NCBI GenBank assembly: GCA_964017045.1 | Contig: OZ024804.1 | Span: 20,074,537-20,138,536 of the forward strand | DNA: 64,000 nucleotides | Reading direction: 5' to 3' | From: Omphiscola glabra | Lineage: Eukaryota; Mollusca; Gastropoda; Lymnaeidae | Shown: positions 46,408 through 58,239 of the stretch, piece by piece | Numbering within the stretch: position 1 is the stretch's first letter | How the letters are laid out: each line of letters starts with the position of its first letter | Program-made: the position numbers and the translations under genes | The notes under the pieces: model-generated | The model's input: only the letters and a program-made list of their open reading frames with translations | The model's database searches: none | Told to the model about the DNA's origin: nothing

Positions 46408-48035
46408 TTAATTTGGTTCATCTTTTGCCATCCCTTCACTGATCTCGATATTTTCTGATATATTTTTACTGTTGTCGACAGAGATTTCTTCCAGCATCAA
46501 AGATCCAGTGTTACATTTTCTTCGTCTCTTCATAAACAACCCACAGACGGTGGCTGACCAGCCGACAATCGTCACTCCTAACGCCACTGTAAGAATTATG
46601 ACCACGTACAGGTCAACCTTTTTTCTTGTATCAGTAGCCGAGGATGTTACATTGCCAGTGGTAGCGCAGGTAGACGAAAAACAAGACCTAACTTCAGGTG
46701 ATGGATTTGTTGGATATTTGTTAACGTTTTTTGTTGAAATAGATGCAAAGAGTGACGTCACTTTCGATGTTGATTCTGGTAAAGAAGACGTTTCACATTC
46801 AGATTTGGAATCAAAACTTGATCCTGATATGGCTTTGAATGTGAATTTTGAATTTGTGTTCAAAGATGATCGTTGAATTGTGGTTGTAGTAGAGGCTGAT
46901 TGTGTCGACTTTTTTGTTTGCGATGAACTTAATATGTCAGTTGATCTCTTGGTTGCTGAGGTGTCGCTGCTCAATCTCTCGCAGGTTTTACCTAATTCTA
47001 ATGTTATGTCAATAAAATGTTCATTTTCCAGCGACTGATCAACACCGGACAATACATTAATGCATTTCATATGACATAAATCATTGTCTAGTTGAAATCT
47101 GTACCAGCGCTGAACGTAATGAGGTGTGTAATTCTTTGAAATTCTTTGGCATATAAAATAATAATTGTGTTTCTTTTCACACAGGAAAAAAGACTGAACA
47201 TTCTTGGGGTCCAAGTTTTTAGGAAACTCGTTAATTTTGGTTGAAGTTGTGTTTAATGAAGTTCATGTTACCGTGTAATTCAAATGTCGAATCTGTGCAC
47301 AGGGCAGTGTGCAGTCTGTATGGAGGACATAAAGAAATCAATAAACATTATTGTTACGTGTAACACATGTTTCCTGTCAAAAGATTGAATACAAGTAAAT
47401 TGTTTAAATGAAAAGCTATGTACGAACATATCCGTCACAAAATAGTTTGATGTGCACCTATTTGAAGGGAGTAGCTGACGCTAAAAAAGTAAAAATTATG
47501 CAACATGAAATGCCACACTTAGACAAACATTTAACTTTTCAGCATAAAATATTAGCACATTTAATTATGTAAATGTCCCAATCAAATCTTGATCTCACTG
47601 AACTAATTTTTTTTTTAAATAGATGTTTCTAGATTTAGCAATGGTTTTCAATAATCACTAAACTTACATACATTTTCCTTATTTGAGATCGCTTTACTAT
47701 GAAGCATATTTTAAAATTGGTGACATTAAGTGTATAAATGTCTTTTGACCTTTTGACTGTTTAAATTACTCAGTAATTGTATGTTATGTGAGTCGTCGAA
47801 GATTAATTCAAAGATCTAAACATTTTAAATTATGATTTTATTTAATTTAAAAAAAAAAAGTATAATACATTACGGAATCACTTTACTTTTTGATATCTCC
47901 AAATTTTACTGATCCATACAGAGCAGTCTGGTAACTTCATTTCTTGATGTACATTCTTGGGTAAAGAGATGTTTGAGACTCGGCCTGCACAATGAATCTG
48001 GCAGCAATCAAACAAATGAAGCGGGGTTGAAACAT
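46408..48035 (-). pseudogene. Gene F: disrupted cluster member
   Basis: Exon 1 47887-48035 has the same 149-nt length as in B, E and G, with start MFQPRFICLIAARFIVQAES and the family end YGSVKFGDIKK and a GTAAAG donor. Codon 33 is TGA, at the place where gene E has Thr (FFKTSY). Exon 2 46408-47315 begins after acceptor CCATACAG with LHTALCTDSTFEL and carries a net +1 shift before KINEFPKNLDPKN, since the intervening stretch is 37 nt rather than a multiple of three. After that the frame is open for 268 codons: CEKKHNYYFICQRISKNYTP, RWYRFQLDNDLC, LSGVDQSLENEHFIDIT, CERL, a Ser/Thr stalk, a transmembrane segment (DLYVVIILTVALGVTIVGWS) and a tail without any tyrosine. Two independent lesions argue for a pseudogene; the intact remainder suggests it is recent, or that an alternative splice form bypasses the lesions. 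Confidence 0.75.
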
Positions 48036-48039
48036 TTTT

Positions 48040-50515
48040 CTCATCTAAACCAAGATTTTGTCTGTTCGACTATCTGTACAAATAAAAGTGACGTAATAAC
48101 ATGATCCAGATATGTTGAGATATAGCATTATTTTGTGATGTAAACTATGCCGGATGTGTGAGCCAGTCATCACATCATAACAAAGTAGTCCAAATATATG
48201 TAAAGTCAGGTTTTTGACATCTCATCCAACTGTTTCATTCACCTATGTTTAATTCTTCCAAAAAAATGTCGTGATGATTTTATTTTTCATTCGTAATAAG
48301 AACATTTTAAATAAATGAAGGTTGATTTACTTTGATACAAATGAGGTTGATTTAACCGTTAGTTGCTAAAATCAATTGACATTATCGTTTTGATGATTAA
48401 TCACTTAACTCCAGACACTATTAATAGTAATTAAATAAGACCATGAATTCGTCCAGCCTTCAAATGTACCATCCTGTTATTAAGTGACTGTCTCATTGTG
48501 CATTTGTAATAATATATATATATATATACATTTAAACGAAGACATTGATGGAAAGATACGGGATCGTACTACTTGACTTATATACAGTTTTAGACTTGAC
48601 AATTGACGTAACTATTACGGTCATTGTTTATTTTTACTAGAACATTTTTATTTGTAATGCAAATGAGGCAAAAAGCCAACAAACCTAAGTTAGTGAACTT
48701 TAGTTCATATCATGAATTAAGTTTTTGAAAAAGAGATTTACTTTTGAGCTCCGAGTATAAAATTTCGATATCGATTACTTTTTAAATGTAGATCTATATC
48801 TCAAATGTGTGGCATTGCATTGATATTTTTTAAAAGAAACATAAAATCATAAAAAAGAATGGGAACAAAAAGAGCCAAGGATAATAAATACCATTTTCCC
48901 ACACTAGTACTTGGCAATTTTGGAGTCAGTGTCCACTTGAGGCTTTTAAGTTCAGGATGTTATACTCGACTGTTATGTCGATGTTAAGTGTTGAAGTGAT
49001 TTAAAACCCGATAGCCAGCGTAGTGAGTATCCCTTTTTAAAAAAAAATGCGTTTTAAGCAAGAAGAATAGTTTAGTACTAGAATATATTTTAGAGCAGGC
49101 GCTTGTTTCATGCAATACAATATCTTGCATTTATTTTTTTTTTTTTTTGTGTTAAATGTTGACTACTAATCGACTTTAAATGAACAATCATATTTTAACT
49201 TTAAAAAAGTTGTTGCAATAAAACTTTAATTAACATTCGTTTTCTAAACCAATCGCATTTGAACAATAAAGTTCTGATTAGTTTTTTTGCAAATTAGTAA
49301 GATAATTATAATTTATTAAAAATATAAAGGCTGTCTCTAGTGGTCCAAACCATAACTACTAGTGAATTGTATCTAATTTTGCATTACACGTTGTCTATAT
49401 TAATAGAATGTAATACATATTGTTTAATAAAATATTAAAACGCAAAAAGAGAGCGTTTAACGCGACTCTGCTGATCAAAACAAACCATAAAGGAAACATT
49501 GAAAAAAACATCATCGGTTATGATGTTAGTGGAAAACCGAGTACCTTTGTAAAATACATTACCTATTAAATAGGCCAAGCCTAAAATAGACCTTTTCTAA
49601 CAAAAATAGTTCGTGCTCTATTTTAATGCTTTTAAGACTTGGAATTATATACATTTTAAATACAGTTAAAAAAAAAAATTCTGTTATTCTTTTTCTTGTG
49701 TTATTGTTTTCGTTGACATGTATTATGATGTTACGAGTGTTTTTTAAAATTTTGTTTTAAATTAAATTAATACTTTTTTTAATTTAATATTCTTAAACTT
49801 ATGTAATGTTTCCAAACACTTGAACACAATGGGATGCTAGACATTCCAATACGGGGTGTTCTGTATACTGAGAGTACACACGAACAGATTTTTATATTTA
49901 AAAAAAAGTAATTAAACGTTTTGTTAGGATAAACATACAATTAATTGAATAAATTCACAATTTAGTTTAACAGCGATATTGTTTCCTATATGCTTTTGTA
50001 ATTTTAATATATAATTCTTATTTTATGGTTTATATCCTTCTCTTCCCGTTGTTGTCCAGGACTTTTGTCCACCCTTTTAATGATTTAAAATACAGGATGT
50101 TAAAAATACTAAATGTGTAAAATAGTTCAATTTTACTACATGCAATATTTATTTTACTATGCAGGCATTAGCTGAAACGTTTAAAAATGTATGTAATTCA
50201 TTCATTAACGTTGAATAATATTATTTTAATTACACACAGTTTTCTTTTCTTTTACTTTAGGCATTATACCAAAATACATATATACATATATAATTTTACC
50301 CTTATATTAAAGTTTGTTTGTTGTACTGATGTGTAAAAATAATTAAAACTTTACCCATATTGTTTTATGTACACAAATTGGGTGTGCTAATTGTGTCTAC
50401 TTAACAGGTTTAAGCTTAATGGAACTTCATAGCGGCTGTATAATTAATTAATTTAATATTAAATACAGCCCATATTTTAAATTCTAAACGTACATTGTTA
50501 TTATATTTTAGAGAC
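48040..50515. other. AT-rich intergenic DNA upstream of F
   Basis: No convincing copy of the paired ETS-like block found here, and no other gene recognised. Confidence 0.45.
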
Positions 50516-50522
50516 AGAAATA

Positions 50523-50594
<72 letters not shown>
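50523..50594. repeat. (TA)n microsatellite
   Basis: About 36 nearly uninterrupted TA units, a likely length-polymorphic and hard-to-assemble site. Confidence 0.95.
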
Positions 50595-50595
<1 letters not shown>

Positions 50596-50836
50596 CATTA
50601 AAAGGCCTTAAAAGATGTACTTTTTCTGATATTTCTACTCCATTTAGTTATGATATTAAGCCTGGGTGCAGTTACTCTTTGCAATCTATAGTGATGCTAT
50701 TAGGACTGGGCTCACTTACATTTTACAATCATTATTTATACAATGTACATACAGGTGTGTGCGAGTCGGTATAAAAGAGCATAAATTGTGCACGTTTAAA
50801 ATGCCCAAAAGCGCCACTAGTTTGCAGTCTTTAATA

Positions 50837-50984
50837 CAGACACTCTAATTCAGTTCATCATGTTGTGGAGACCCCCCAAACATTCAATTAGTTTCGTTGC
50901 TACTTCATAAATATGTGTTATCCGATGATCTTAGGCGACCTCTGTGTAAGGGTCGATTCGAACCCAAAAGGTTGAGAACCGCTG
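50837..50984 (-). mobile_element. hAT-type non-autonomous element, internally deleted
   Basis: Read on the minus strand it starts CAGCGGTTCTCAACCTTTTG GG, continues with GTCGCCTAAGATCATCGG and ACACATATTTATGAAGTAGC AACGAAA, and ends with a CTG. It is flanked on both sides by the exact 8-bp duplication CTTTAATA (50829-50836 and 50985-50992), as expected of hAT transposition. The internal phrases match a widely distributed Charlie-like hAT MITE family known from vertebrates and invertebrates; I do not assign the subfamily. Only 148 bp, no coding capacity. Confidence 0.8.
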
Positions 50985-50999
50985 CTTTAATAGTATCCG

Positions 51000-53229
51000 A
51001 AATACGTTGTGGAAATCATATGAAATTAATAATTACCCTTTAGAAAATCAACACTATTTATTTGTATAAATTATTATTATTGCTATAAAAGTGTTACTTA
51101 ATGCCTAATGTTGATTGTTCCATATAGACCTTCACTAAAATGGAAGTAATGTAGATAAATATATATTATCATAAAATCAATTACGTCCCTTGTCCATGAA
51201 CCTAGCCTCCCCCAAATTCAAACAACGTGATGTAGCAAAGACTGAATTGTAAGAACTTATACTTCACAATTTTAGAAATAAATTATATTAAGAAAAAAAA
51301 AATAAGGACTTATCTGGGTATTAAGATCACAGTTGCAGAATAAATTACTCTTTTTTACCCAAACTTAAACTTATAAAATATAGATAATAGTGCAGGAAAA
51401 TGCGATGATCCATGTACTTGAATATCTGTTGTATCCAAATATTAATTGAGATACTTTGTTAAGAGTTTTAAAATTATATTTTTTATATGCACTTTGATTT
51501 TAAATAAATTACAGGGTGCGTTGACATAAAAAAGATAAAAAGGAATCAAGTAATTCAATCGTATATAATTGGTATAGTGCCAATTTTCTTCTTTGTGGTC
51601 GTATCTGATAAATACGTTTTTTTGAAATTCCACAAAATACGCAAATGAACGATATAACTTTAGTAAAAATCAGAGAAGAGAAACAATTGGGGAAAATAAT
51701 ATTTTGATTTAATTTTTATTGATAAAGTAAAATAAAAAATACGTTGTATATATGTTGAAAAAATAATATTCAAAATTTATAACAAACTGAAGAAGAAACT
51801 GAAAGCACAAAATGTTATTAAAATGAAACGCAGTAAGGTAAATCAAGAAACGATTATAAATGATGGCGACATTAATGATGTGCAACATTTCTTAGCTGTT
51901 CGCTACAGAAATTAAAATAACCGTAGTGTTACACTAAGCATGGACTAGAAACAGTGAAATATTATTAATTTGGATGCCGTGCACAGACAATACAATAAGA
52001 ACCACTAAAGTAAGTCCTCTTACCACTGTATATTAAAAAAAAACCTTTTTTAGGAGATACATACATACATAATATATATATATATATATGTATGTATATA
52101 TTTTTTTTTAATTCCATCTCTGCGGCGCTACAACACTTGTAGGGATTTTACTTGAATAACCACTTCCTTTCACTCAGACCTAACTGGTGCTTTTTCTTTT
52201 CCATATTTGAATTCCAAGCTGCTGTAGATTTTTTTCTTTACCACACATCACTCTAAGCCTAGGTCTGCAATTTAACCGTTTTCCATTGTGTTTCTTTTTT
52301 ATGTTGCACCTTCTTTACTCCTCTTTATCATGTGGCATTCTTAATCAATTATATTTTACTTTAAGCGAAAATTACTTTAAATTTATTTTATTTGCACATG
52401 TTGTTTGTTGAATGTACTATTTGAATATTTTAGATCTAAGTAAAAAGTATTGACGCAACCACTTTAAAGAAGAGAAGAATCGCATATGCATATTCTGAAC
52501 TGCAAATAACAGGCTGGCTGAGAAAGAAAATATACCACCTGATCCTTTAATAATTACTATTAATAAATTATAATACCATATCTAAATTGCTTATTTATGA
52601 CAATTTGCAGTCCCATTGTATTTTATACTATTCCCTTCTGCTCCCCCCCCCCCCAACCGCACACAAATAATGTTTGCGATAATGTATGAGCTTAGTAAAT
52701 TCTAGTAAGATATTTAAATGGTTTATGTATGACAATGTGAAGTGCCATTTTTTTTCCTATTCCATCCCTCCCGCCCAAAACACAGCACACTTGTCTGGTA
52801 ATGTCTGGTTGTTCCACCTTAAATAGTCATAACAGATAACGTAATTCTTTAAGGAACCTATTCCAAGTGCATACCTTGTTTCAATTTTGATTTCTCCACA
52901 GGGTTAAAATCAACTGGCATGAATAAAATGAAGATCAATGGAATTAATGTTCAAACATAAAAAGTAACTACTAATATGAATGGTTAATAAATTAACTAAA
53001 TTAATTAAAACTGAAATAACGAGGCAAAAAAAAAAAACAAGACGAGGAAATATCAAAAGTTAAATAAGAGGAATACAAATTTGGAAAAAATAAAAATGAG
53101 TTTTATACAAAAAATGTGTTTAGATAGAAGGCAAATAAGAGGTAAAATATGACTGTCTTTGATTTTTTTTCTTCTTGTTGTTGTTAAAGATAGGGAAAAG
53201 AAGACTATGAATAATCAATTAATCATTGT
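51000..53229. other. 3' flank of gene G and spacer
   Basis: From about 51660 to 52930 it aligns to the 3' flank of gene C (24540-25060). TA/CATA repeats near 52055-52100 and a C run at 52644. No gene recognised. Confidence 0.5.
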
Positions 53230-53515
53230 GTGTTGATCATTGTGATACTTTCTAGTTTCTAACCATTGCTACTGATGAGCTAATTGTGGTGTTTCTCTTT
53301 TTTTTTTTGGTATTATTTACCAAGTTATTTGATTGAATAATAAGTCCCGTATTACTGATTGAATGAGTTATCTTATTAATCACTTACCGAGTTATATATA
53401 CCGTTATGAGTGTTATGTGTACTACTCAAAGCGTAGGTTCTGTGCTACTTAATAAGTTAGCAGGGCATTATTTCATGTTTGTGTCCTGTTTCAGCTATTG
53501 TGCGTTATGTAAAGC

Positions 53516-56008
53516 TCAGTTATTTATTGCGTTTTCTGTATTAGGTATCACATCGCCTGTGGGTAAGTCAGTGTATTCGTTACAGTCCGAGGCTTCATCC
53601 ATGTCCTTCCCATGATGTTCTTTTAGCAAAAAACTTCCGGTACATTTGTGATGACGTCGTTTTAAAATCGAAGATAACCTTACGACGAATAACACTACTG
53701 TGGAGATTGCGAGTGTTCCAATGATGATATAGATGTAAACAGGAGTGTGTCCATGGCATGTATTATAATATGCTCCTGTTGTTTCCACGTCCAAAATTTG
53801 ACTGGACATAAATCCAATGGATAACGATGAGGTCAAGATTTGTATAGTATCTGTTTCAGAGGAGAAGAGGTCTGACATCGACATGGCCTGCGATCGTGAC
53901 AATGGACTGGTTGAAAAATCCAACAATGAAGTTGTGGGTAGGGATGCCATTGATGTCAAAAGAGGAATTTCCGTTGGTTTTGTTGTAATGTCTTTTGCAG
54001 ATGTAGTTGTGGGCCCAGAGCTTGTCATAGGTAATGATGTCAATGCTAAAGTAGCTTGTGACTGAAACTCTGATGCTTGATAACAAGAAGTCAATTCTTT
54101 GTTGGATTCTGTTTTAACGGCTTGTTTCTGACACTGCAACACTGAATCAACAGTAATGTCGACGAAATGTTTATTCTCAAGTATCTGATTAACGCCGGAC
54201 AGTATTGTAATGCCACCAAGGCTACACGACGTGTTGTCCACGTGAAATTTGTACCAGTTTTGTCCCTTTTGTGGAATGTGGGTCATTAACATGCGTTGAC
54301 AGATGAAATAAAAAGCGTCATTTCTTTCGCATTGGTATGACTGCAGGTAAAGGTCAGGGTCGTAGTCTGATGGGAAACTCCGAATGAATTCATTCAACTT
54401 GTCACCTTTGGCTAAGGTGAGCTCATACGTTCGGGTGGTATGGTTGCATAACGTCAGGTAGAATCTACAAATATAATAACATAAAATTATTAAAAATACC
54501 TATATAATACTGGTTTGTACTAATTTTTTACTTTTTTTTTTAAAATGTATAACTTTAAAAAAAATCACTGTCATTTTTAACGTCAAAAACACTAGTGAAA
54601 AGAAATACAAAGTTGGAAAATGCCTACTTCATTTGCTATTATTATCATTTAAATTAATGTGTGATTCTGACATTTTATAAAATATTATCTAATAGATTAT
54701 ATATTGTGTATGTTATTGGTGAGCAGCAAGTTCATATTCATAATTCACAAATAACGTTATCAAAAATCATTAGAAGACGTGTGCACTCATGGAATCATTA
54801 AACGCAGCTAAAGTGTTAACTTATAACTCTAAAGTAAGCAATGTTACAACCTTAACTGAAAATTTAGGGAGAATTGTTCATTTAGAGATTTTAGTATTTC
54901 TAAGCCAGCAAAGAACCCTCCTCACACGGCGTGTAAACACAAGAGAGGAACACATGTACGAAAGAGGTTTACAAAATAAAAAAGAAATTTGTTTGACGAT
55001 TACAAATAAGTGCCTTAAAAAGTGCTCAGGATGTTCTGTTGTGGTTTCCTACCACAGCATTTAACAACGGTCGTGGAGCCTTGTAATCAGAGTTTTCTGT
55101 CTTTTGTAGTATCAGACGCCAAACCTAGGTTGGCGAGTATTTTCTGATGTTTGTATTTTTTTGGTTATGTGGGGCTATGTTGTATTTACAACTAGATAAT
55201 ACAGTTTTAATTATAGGGTTAACATTTCCCGTGACTTGTTAAATGTTGTGTTATAACCCAATGTAAATAATGTTTCTGATCAATCGTATCCGGAAATTTC
55301 TTTGAAAGAATTGTTGTCGACGGAAAATTGATCGACGGAAGTTTGATCAAACTGTCGAATTTTATTTTCAGTTCACACGATCAAATTTTGCGTCAAATTG
55401 CCTTTTCAACGCATTCTTTTGTTTTACTATATAACAAATTGCGTTTTTAAAAAATGATGCAAAATTTGACTGCGTGAACTTAATTATAATTTGATAAATT
55501 CTCATTTCAACCAAACTTCCATCGAACTTCAAACAAATTTCCGGTATCCCTGATCAATGAGTCAGCAACGTTGGCTCTAAAACTTACGAGGCATTAGTTT
55601 CTATAATAGTGATTATAAAATAATAAAATTGTAATTATGAAAGAAGATAATTTTGCACTCGAACTCTATTGGCAATGACATCGGACAGTGCGTAGAAGAA
55701 TATTTATTGATTATACATTAAAACTAACTACATTTGTTGTACGATATAAATATATTTTGCTAAAACACATAAATAATTCCCTACACAAATATTATTCTGA
55801 AGCAGAATAAATAATAATAACGGCGAAATTTTCATAATCTATTTTTAAACTTTGTTTACTTTTTAACGTCTCCAAAAATAACTCCTCTGTAATTTGTTTT
55901 ACTACAAGATGTCTTAAAGAAGTTTAAATTCTTGTCAATATCTTCAAGTCCTTCTGTTATGTGTATGCAGCGACCGACAAGCAGCAGTAGTATCATGGAC
56001 AGCACCAT
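53516..56008 (-). CDS. Gene G: cluster member, type I membrane protein with YTDL tail
   Basis: Exon 1 55860-56008 (149 nt) and exon 2 53516-54464; 365 residues. Signal peptide MVLSMILLLLVGRCIHITEG is close to gene E; donor GTAAAC, acceptor TTTGTAG, phase 2. The ectodomain has FYLTLCNHTT, LNEFIRSFPSDYDPDLYLQS, YQCERNDAFYFICQRM, VDNTSC, ILSGVNQILENKHFVDIT and LQCQKQ, with all five conserved Cys. The stalk runs about 165-290 and resembles that of gene C in its end (CHGHTPVYI). Transmembrane segment about 292-311, followed by an Arg and a basic stop-transfer region. The tail ends NEYTDLPTGDVIPNTENAIN N, sharing DVIPNT with gene C. Gene G thus looks like E in its first half and like C in its second half. 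The 1.4-kb intron holds a MITE. Function unknown. Confidence 0.88.
55285..55549. mobile_element. MITE copy 1 (Mutator-like, 9-bp target duplication) in gene G intron
   Basis: Inverted ends CGTATCCGGAAATTTCTTTG and GGATACCGGAAATTTGTTTG (right end read on minus). Exact 9-bp duplication CTGATCAAT at 55276-55284 and 55550-55558. The corresponding place in the gene E intron (CTGATCAGGG at about 38785) has no insertion. Same family as 60146-60444, which it also matches internally (TTTTCAGTTCA, CGTCAAATT, TTCAACGCA). A 9-bp duplication and long terminal repeats suggest the Mutator superfamily. Confidence 0.8.
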
Positions 56009-56040
56009 TGTGGCAGTTGGTAAGCTTTGTGAATGACTAC
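56009..56040 (-). promoter_or_regulatory. Gene G 5' UTR with conserved acceptor
   Basis: CTGTTCAATTTTAAG|GTAG lies 32 nt before the ATG, as in gene E. Confidence 0.5.
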
Positions 56041-56819
56041 CTTAAAATTGAACAGCGATATTAATATATGTTTGCTCCATGAGAACATGGTGAGCTAAAT
56101 ATTACAAAGATAATTAGAAACAGCTGGATAAAAATTGAATAATTTCTCTGGAAACCTACAGGAAAAGTATTGCACCAGAAATAACTCCAAGAAAGAAACA
56201 GTTATTCAATAATTTTGAAACATATTGGAATAAAAATATTTCGACAATCTTAAACGTTTACAAATTTTTTTAAAAAATAAAAGAAAGACTTTTGAATTTC
56301 ATTCTCTCTACCTAAAAGAACAGAAAACATACATTAAAAAAACGTTCAAATTACTATTTTTTTCGTATAATATTTATATTGTGTTTACACTCAGAACTTG
56401 AACGTGTTTATTATAAATGAGACTTGTGCAAATGTATACGGCTATTTTTAATGAGATGGTTACTTAATTTTAAAAACTAACAATGGTCCCTATACAAGTT
56501 TATTAAATAACAATTATTATAGCAAACTCTATTATATTCTACTTAAATATTGCTGAAACATGATTAAAATAAAGCTAAAGTGTTCTCTTTTGTTGGAAAA
56601 TTTCGATTTCAAAACTTTGTAAGTTAATTTCTGTATCCGTTTCAAGACCGAAATAGTTAAATAAATAAGTAAACGAAGTCTCAACGCACTAGCTATAGCA
56701 TAATCTTATTTTCAAAAAGTCAACTTGCACATTGAATTAAAATACTGAAATATATATGTATATATCATTAAAAACATTTGAAGGTCCTCAAATTAGCTAA
56801 TATCTTCTTTGAAACATTT

Positions 56820-57200
56820 GCCAATATAGACAATGTATTTATGTTTAGATTAATTAATATATTAGGAGATATGATTTGGAAGCCACCGTAAACATGTTTC
56901 TGTTCTCACAGAGTCTACAGGAAGTGAATTATCTTCACTACGGAAGTTAATCTAGATTGTCAAATATAAAATATAAGTTTTGTTGTTTTTTTTTATCTCG
57001 TTATGATAATCGCAAGCTTTAAGTGCTTTATTTCGGATTGTTGACCCAAGTGTACAGTGAAAATAATTTTTCTAAGGATACTCGAATATTTTTTATTTTT
57101 TTTAAAGTGGCGTTGTCATTGTTAGATACGATGAAAAATAGTTATGTTTTACATTTTAACATGTTGACGTTACAAGAGTAGAAAATAAGCAATTTTAAAG
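56820..57200 (-). promoter_or_regulatory. Conserved upstream block of gene G with paired ETS-like sites
   Basis: Plus-strand AGGAAGTG at 56919-56926 and CGGAAGTT at 56941-56948; GGAAG cores 22 bp apart, as in B and C. Flanked by ATATAGACAATGTATTTATG, AAGCCACCGTAAACATG and TATCTCGTTATGATAATCG, shared with gene E. About 0.91 kb upstream of the ATG. Confidence 0.55.
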
Positions 57201-57541
57201 AGTTTATAATCAACAATCACAAGGATGAAAAACCTAGTGCTATTTGAATATTTAATTTACATCCAGTCGATTATTAATAAAACAGCGTTGCAGTCATATT
57301 TTTGAAAACATTTTCACAAGCCGTCAAGTATACTTCAACCTCTTCCTACTTGAAAACCATTGCATCCGAAATTTTAATTTAGAAATTGCATTATGAATTG
57401 AAAAAGAAATACGTTTTGCTTCTACACTAACAAATTTAAAAATTGAATTGGAAAATTGATTGAACTATACGTTTCCTTATTAGATTCTGATTTATTATTG
57501 ATTTTGTTCTTATTTTACGGGGGAATCTTTAAGTACATTTC

Positions 57542-57676
57542 AGATCCCATATCCGATAGTGGTAAGTAAGATTTCAGATCCAAATGTCCATCACTGGTAA
57601 GTAAGATTTCAGATCCCAATGTCTATCACTGGTAAGTAAGATTTCAGATCTCGTATATGACACCGGTAATTAAGAT
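57542..57676. repeat. 35-bp tandem repeat, four copies, each with GGTAAGTAAG
   Basis: Units resemble AGATCCCAATGTCTATCACT GGTAAGTAAGATTTC. The duplicate block has one copy only (41346-41378). Three of the four units keep GGTAAGT, a perfect 5' splice-site consensus on the plus strand. Confidence 0.85.
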
Positions 57677-58239
57677 TTTAAATAAAGACAACTTCATTCT
57701 GCCTGGCTTTGGAGTTCATCTTTATTTTTGTGTGGCTTAGTTGCGGGACTATTTTGCAGATGACTGCGTTTGCCACCTGCATTTTTTTATTCTTTTCACT
57801 TTCAGGAAAATTTCTTTTCGAGATATTTAAACTCATCAAGTTGTCGTAGCAGACCTTATTCTTATCTGTGCTGATTTTTATACATAAAATAAAATCATCC
57901 ATTCCCATTAATTGCTTGGTAAATATTTAGTTCTAAAAGGCTATCAATATTTTCTTCTTCTCTGTAATGCATTTCATTTGATTTAAACAAAAGAGAATCA
58001 GAACATTCTTACTAAAGAAAACAAAATGCGGTGAGTAATATTGATTATGTCTCCTCTGACAAAATTTTACATCACTTTTTTTCCAAATTTCTGTAGTTAT
58101 TGTAATATTATGTATGTACTTGATAATATATAAAGGACTGAGTAGAGCTATATAATATGTTCAATTTTAAAATAAATTAAGAAGCACGGTCTAAACAAAG
58201 TTTTGACAAGACAATTTCGTTGGCAGACAACAATGAAAC

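Noticed and set aside
47880..48035. Selenocysteine readthrough at the gene F TGA
   Set aside because: All paralogues have an ordinary residue there, the gene also carries a frameshift, and no selenocysteine element could be recognised.
4409..54464. C-type lectin domain (YQC...YFICQR resembles the end of such domains)
   Set aside because: The WND/EPN motifs and the preceding domain body are missing; the exon starts only about 40 residues earlier, too short for that fold.
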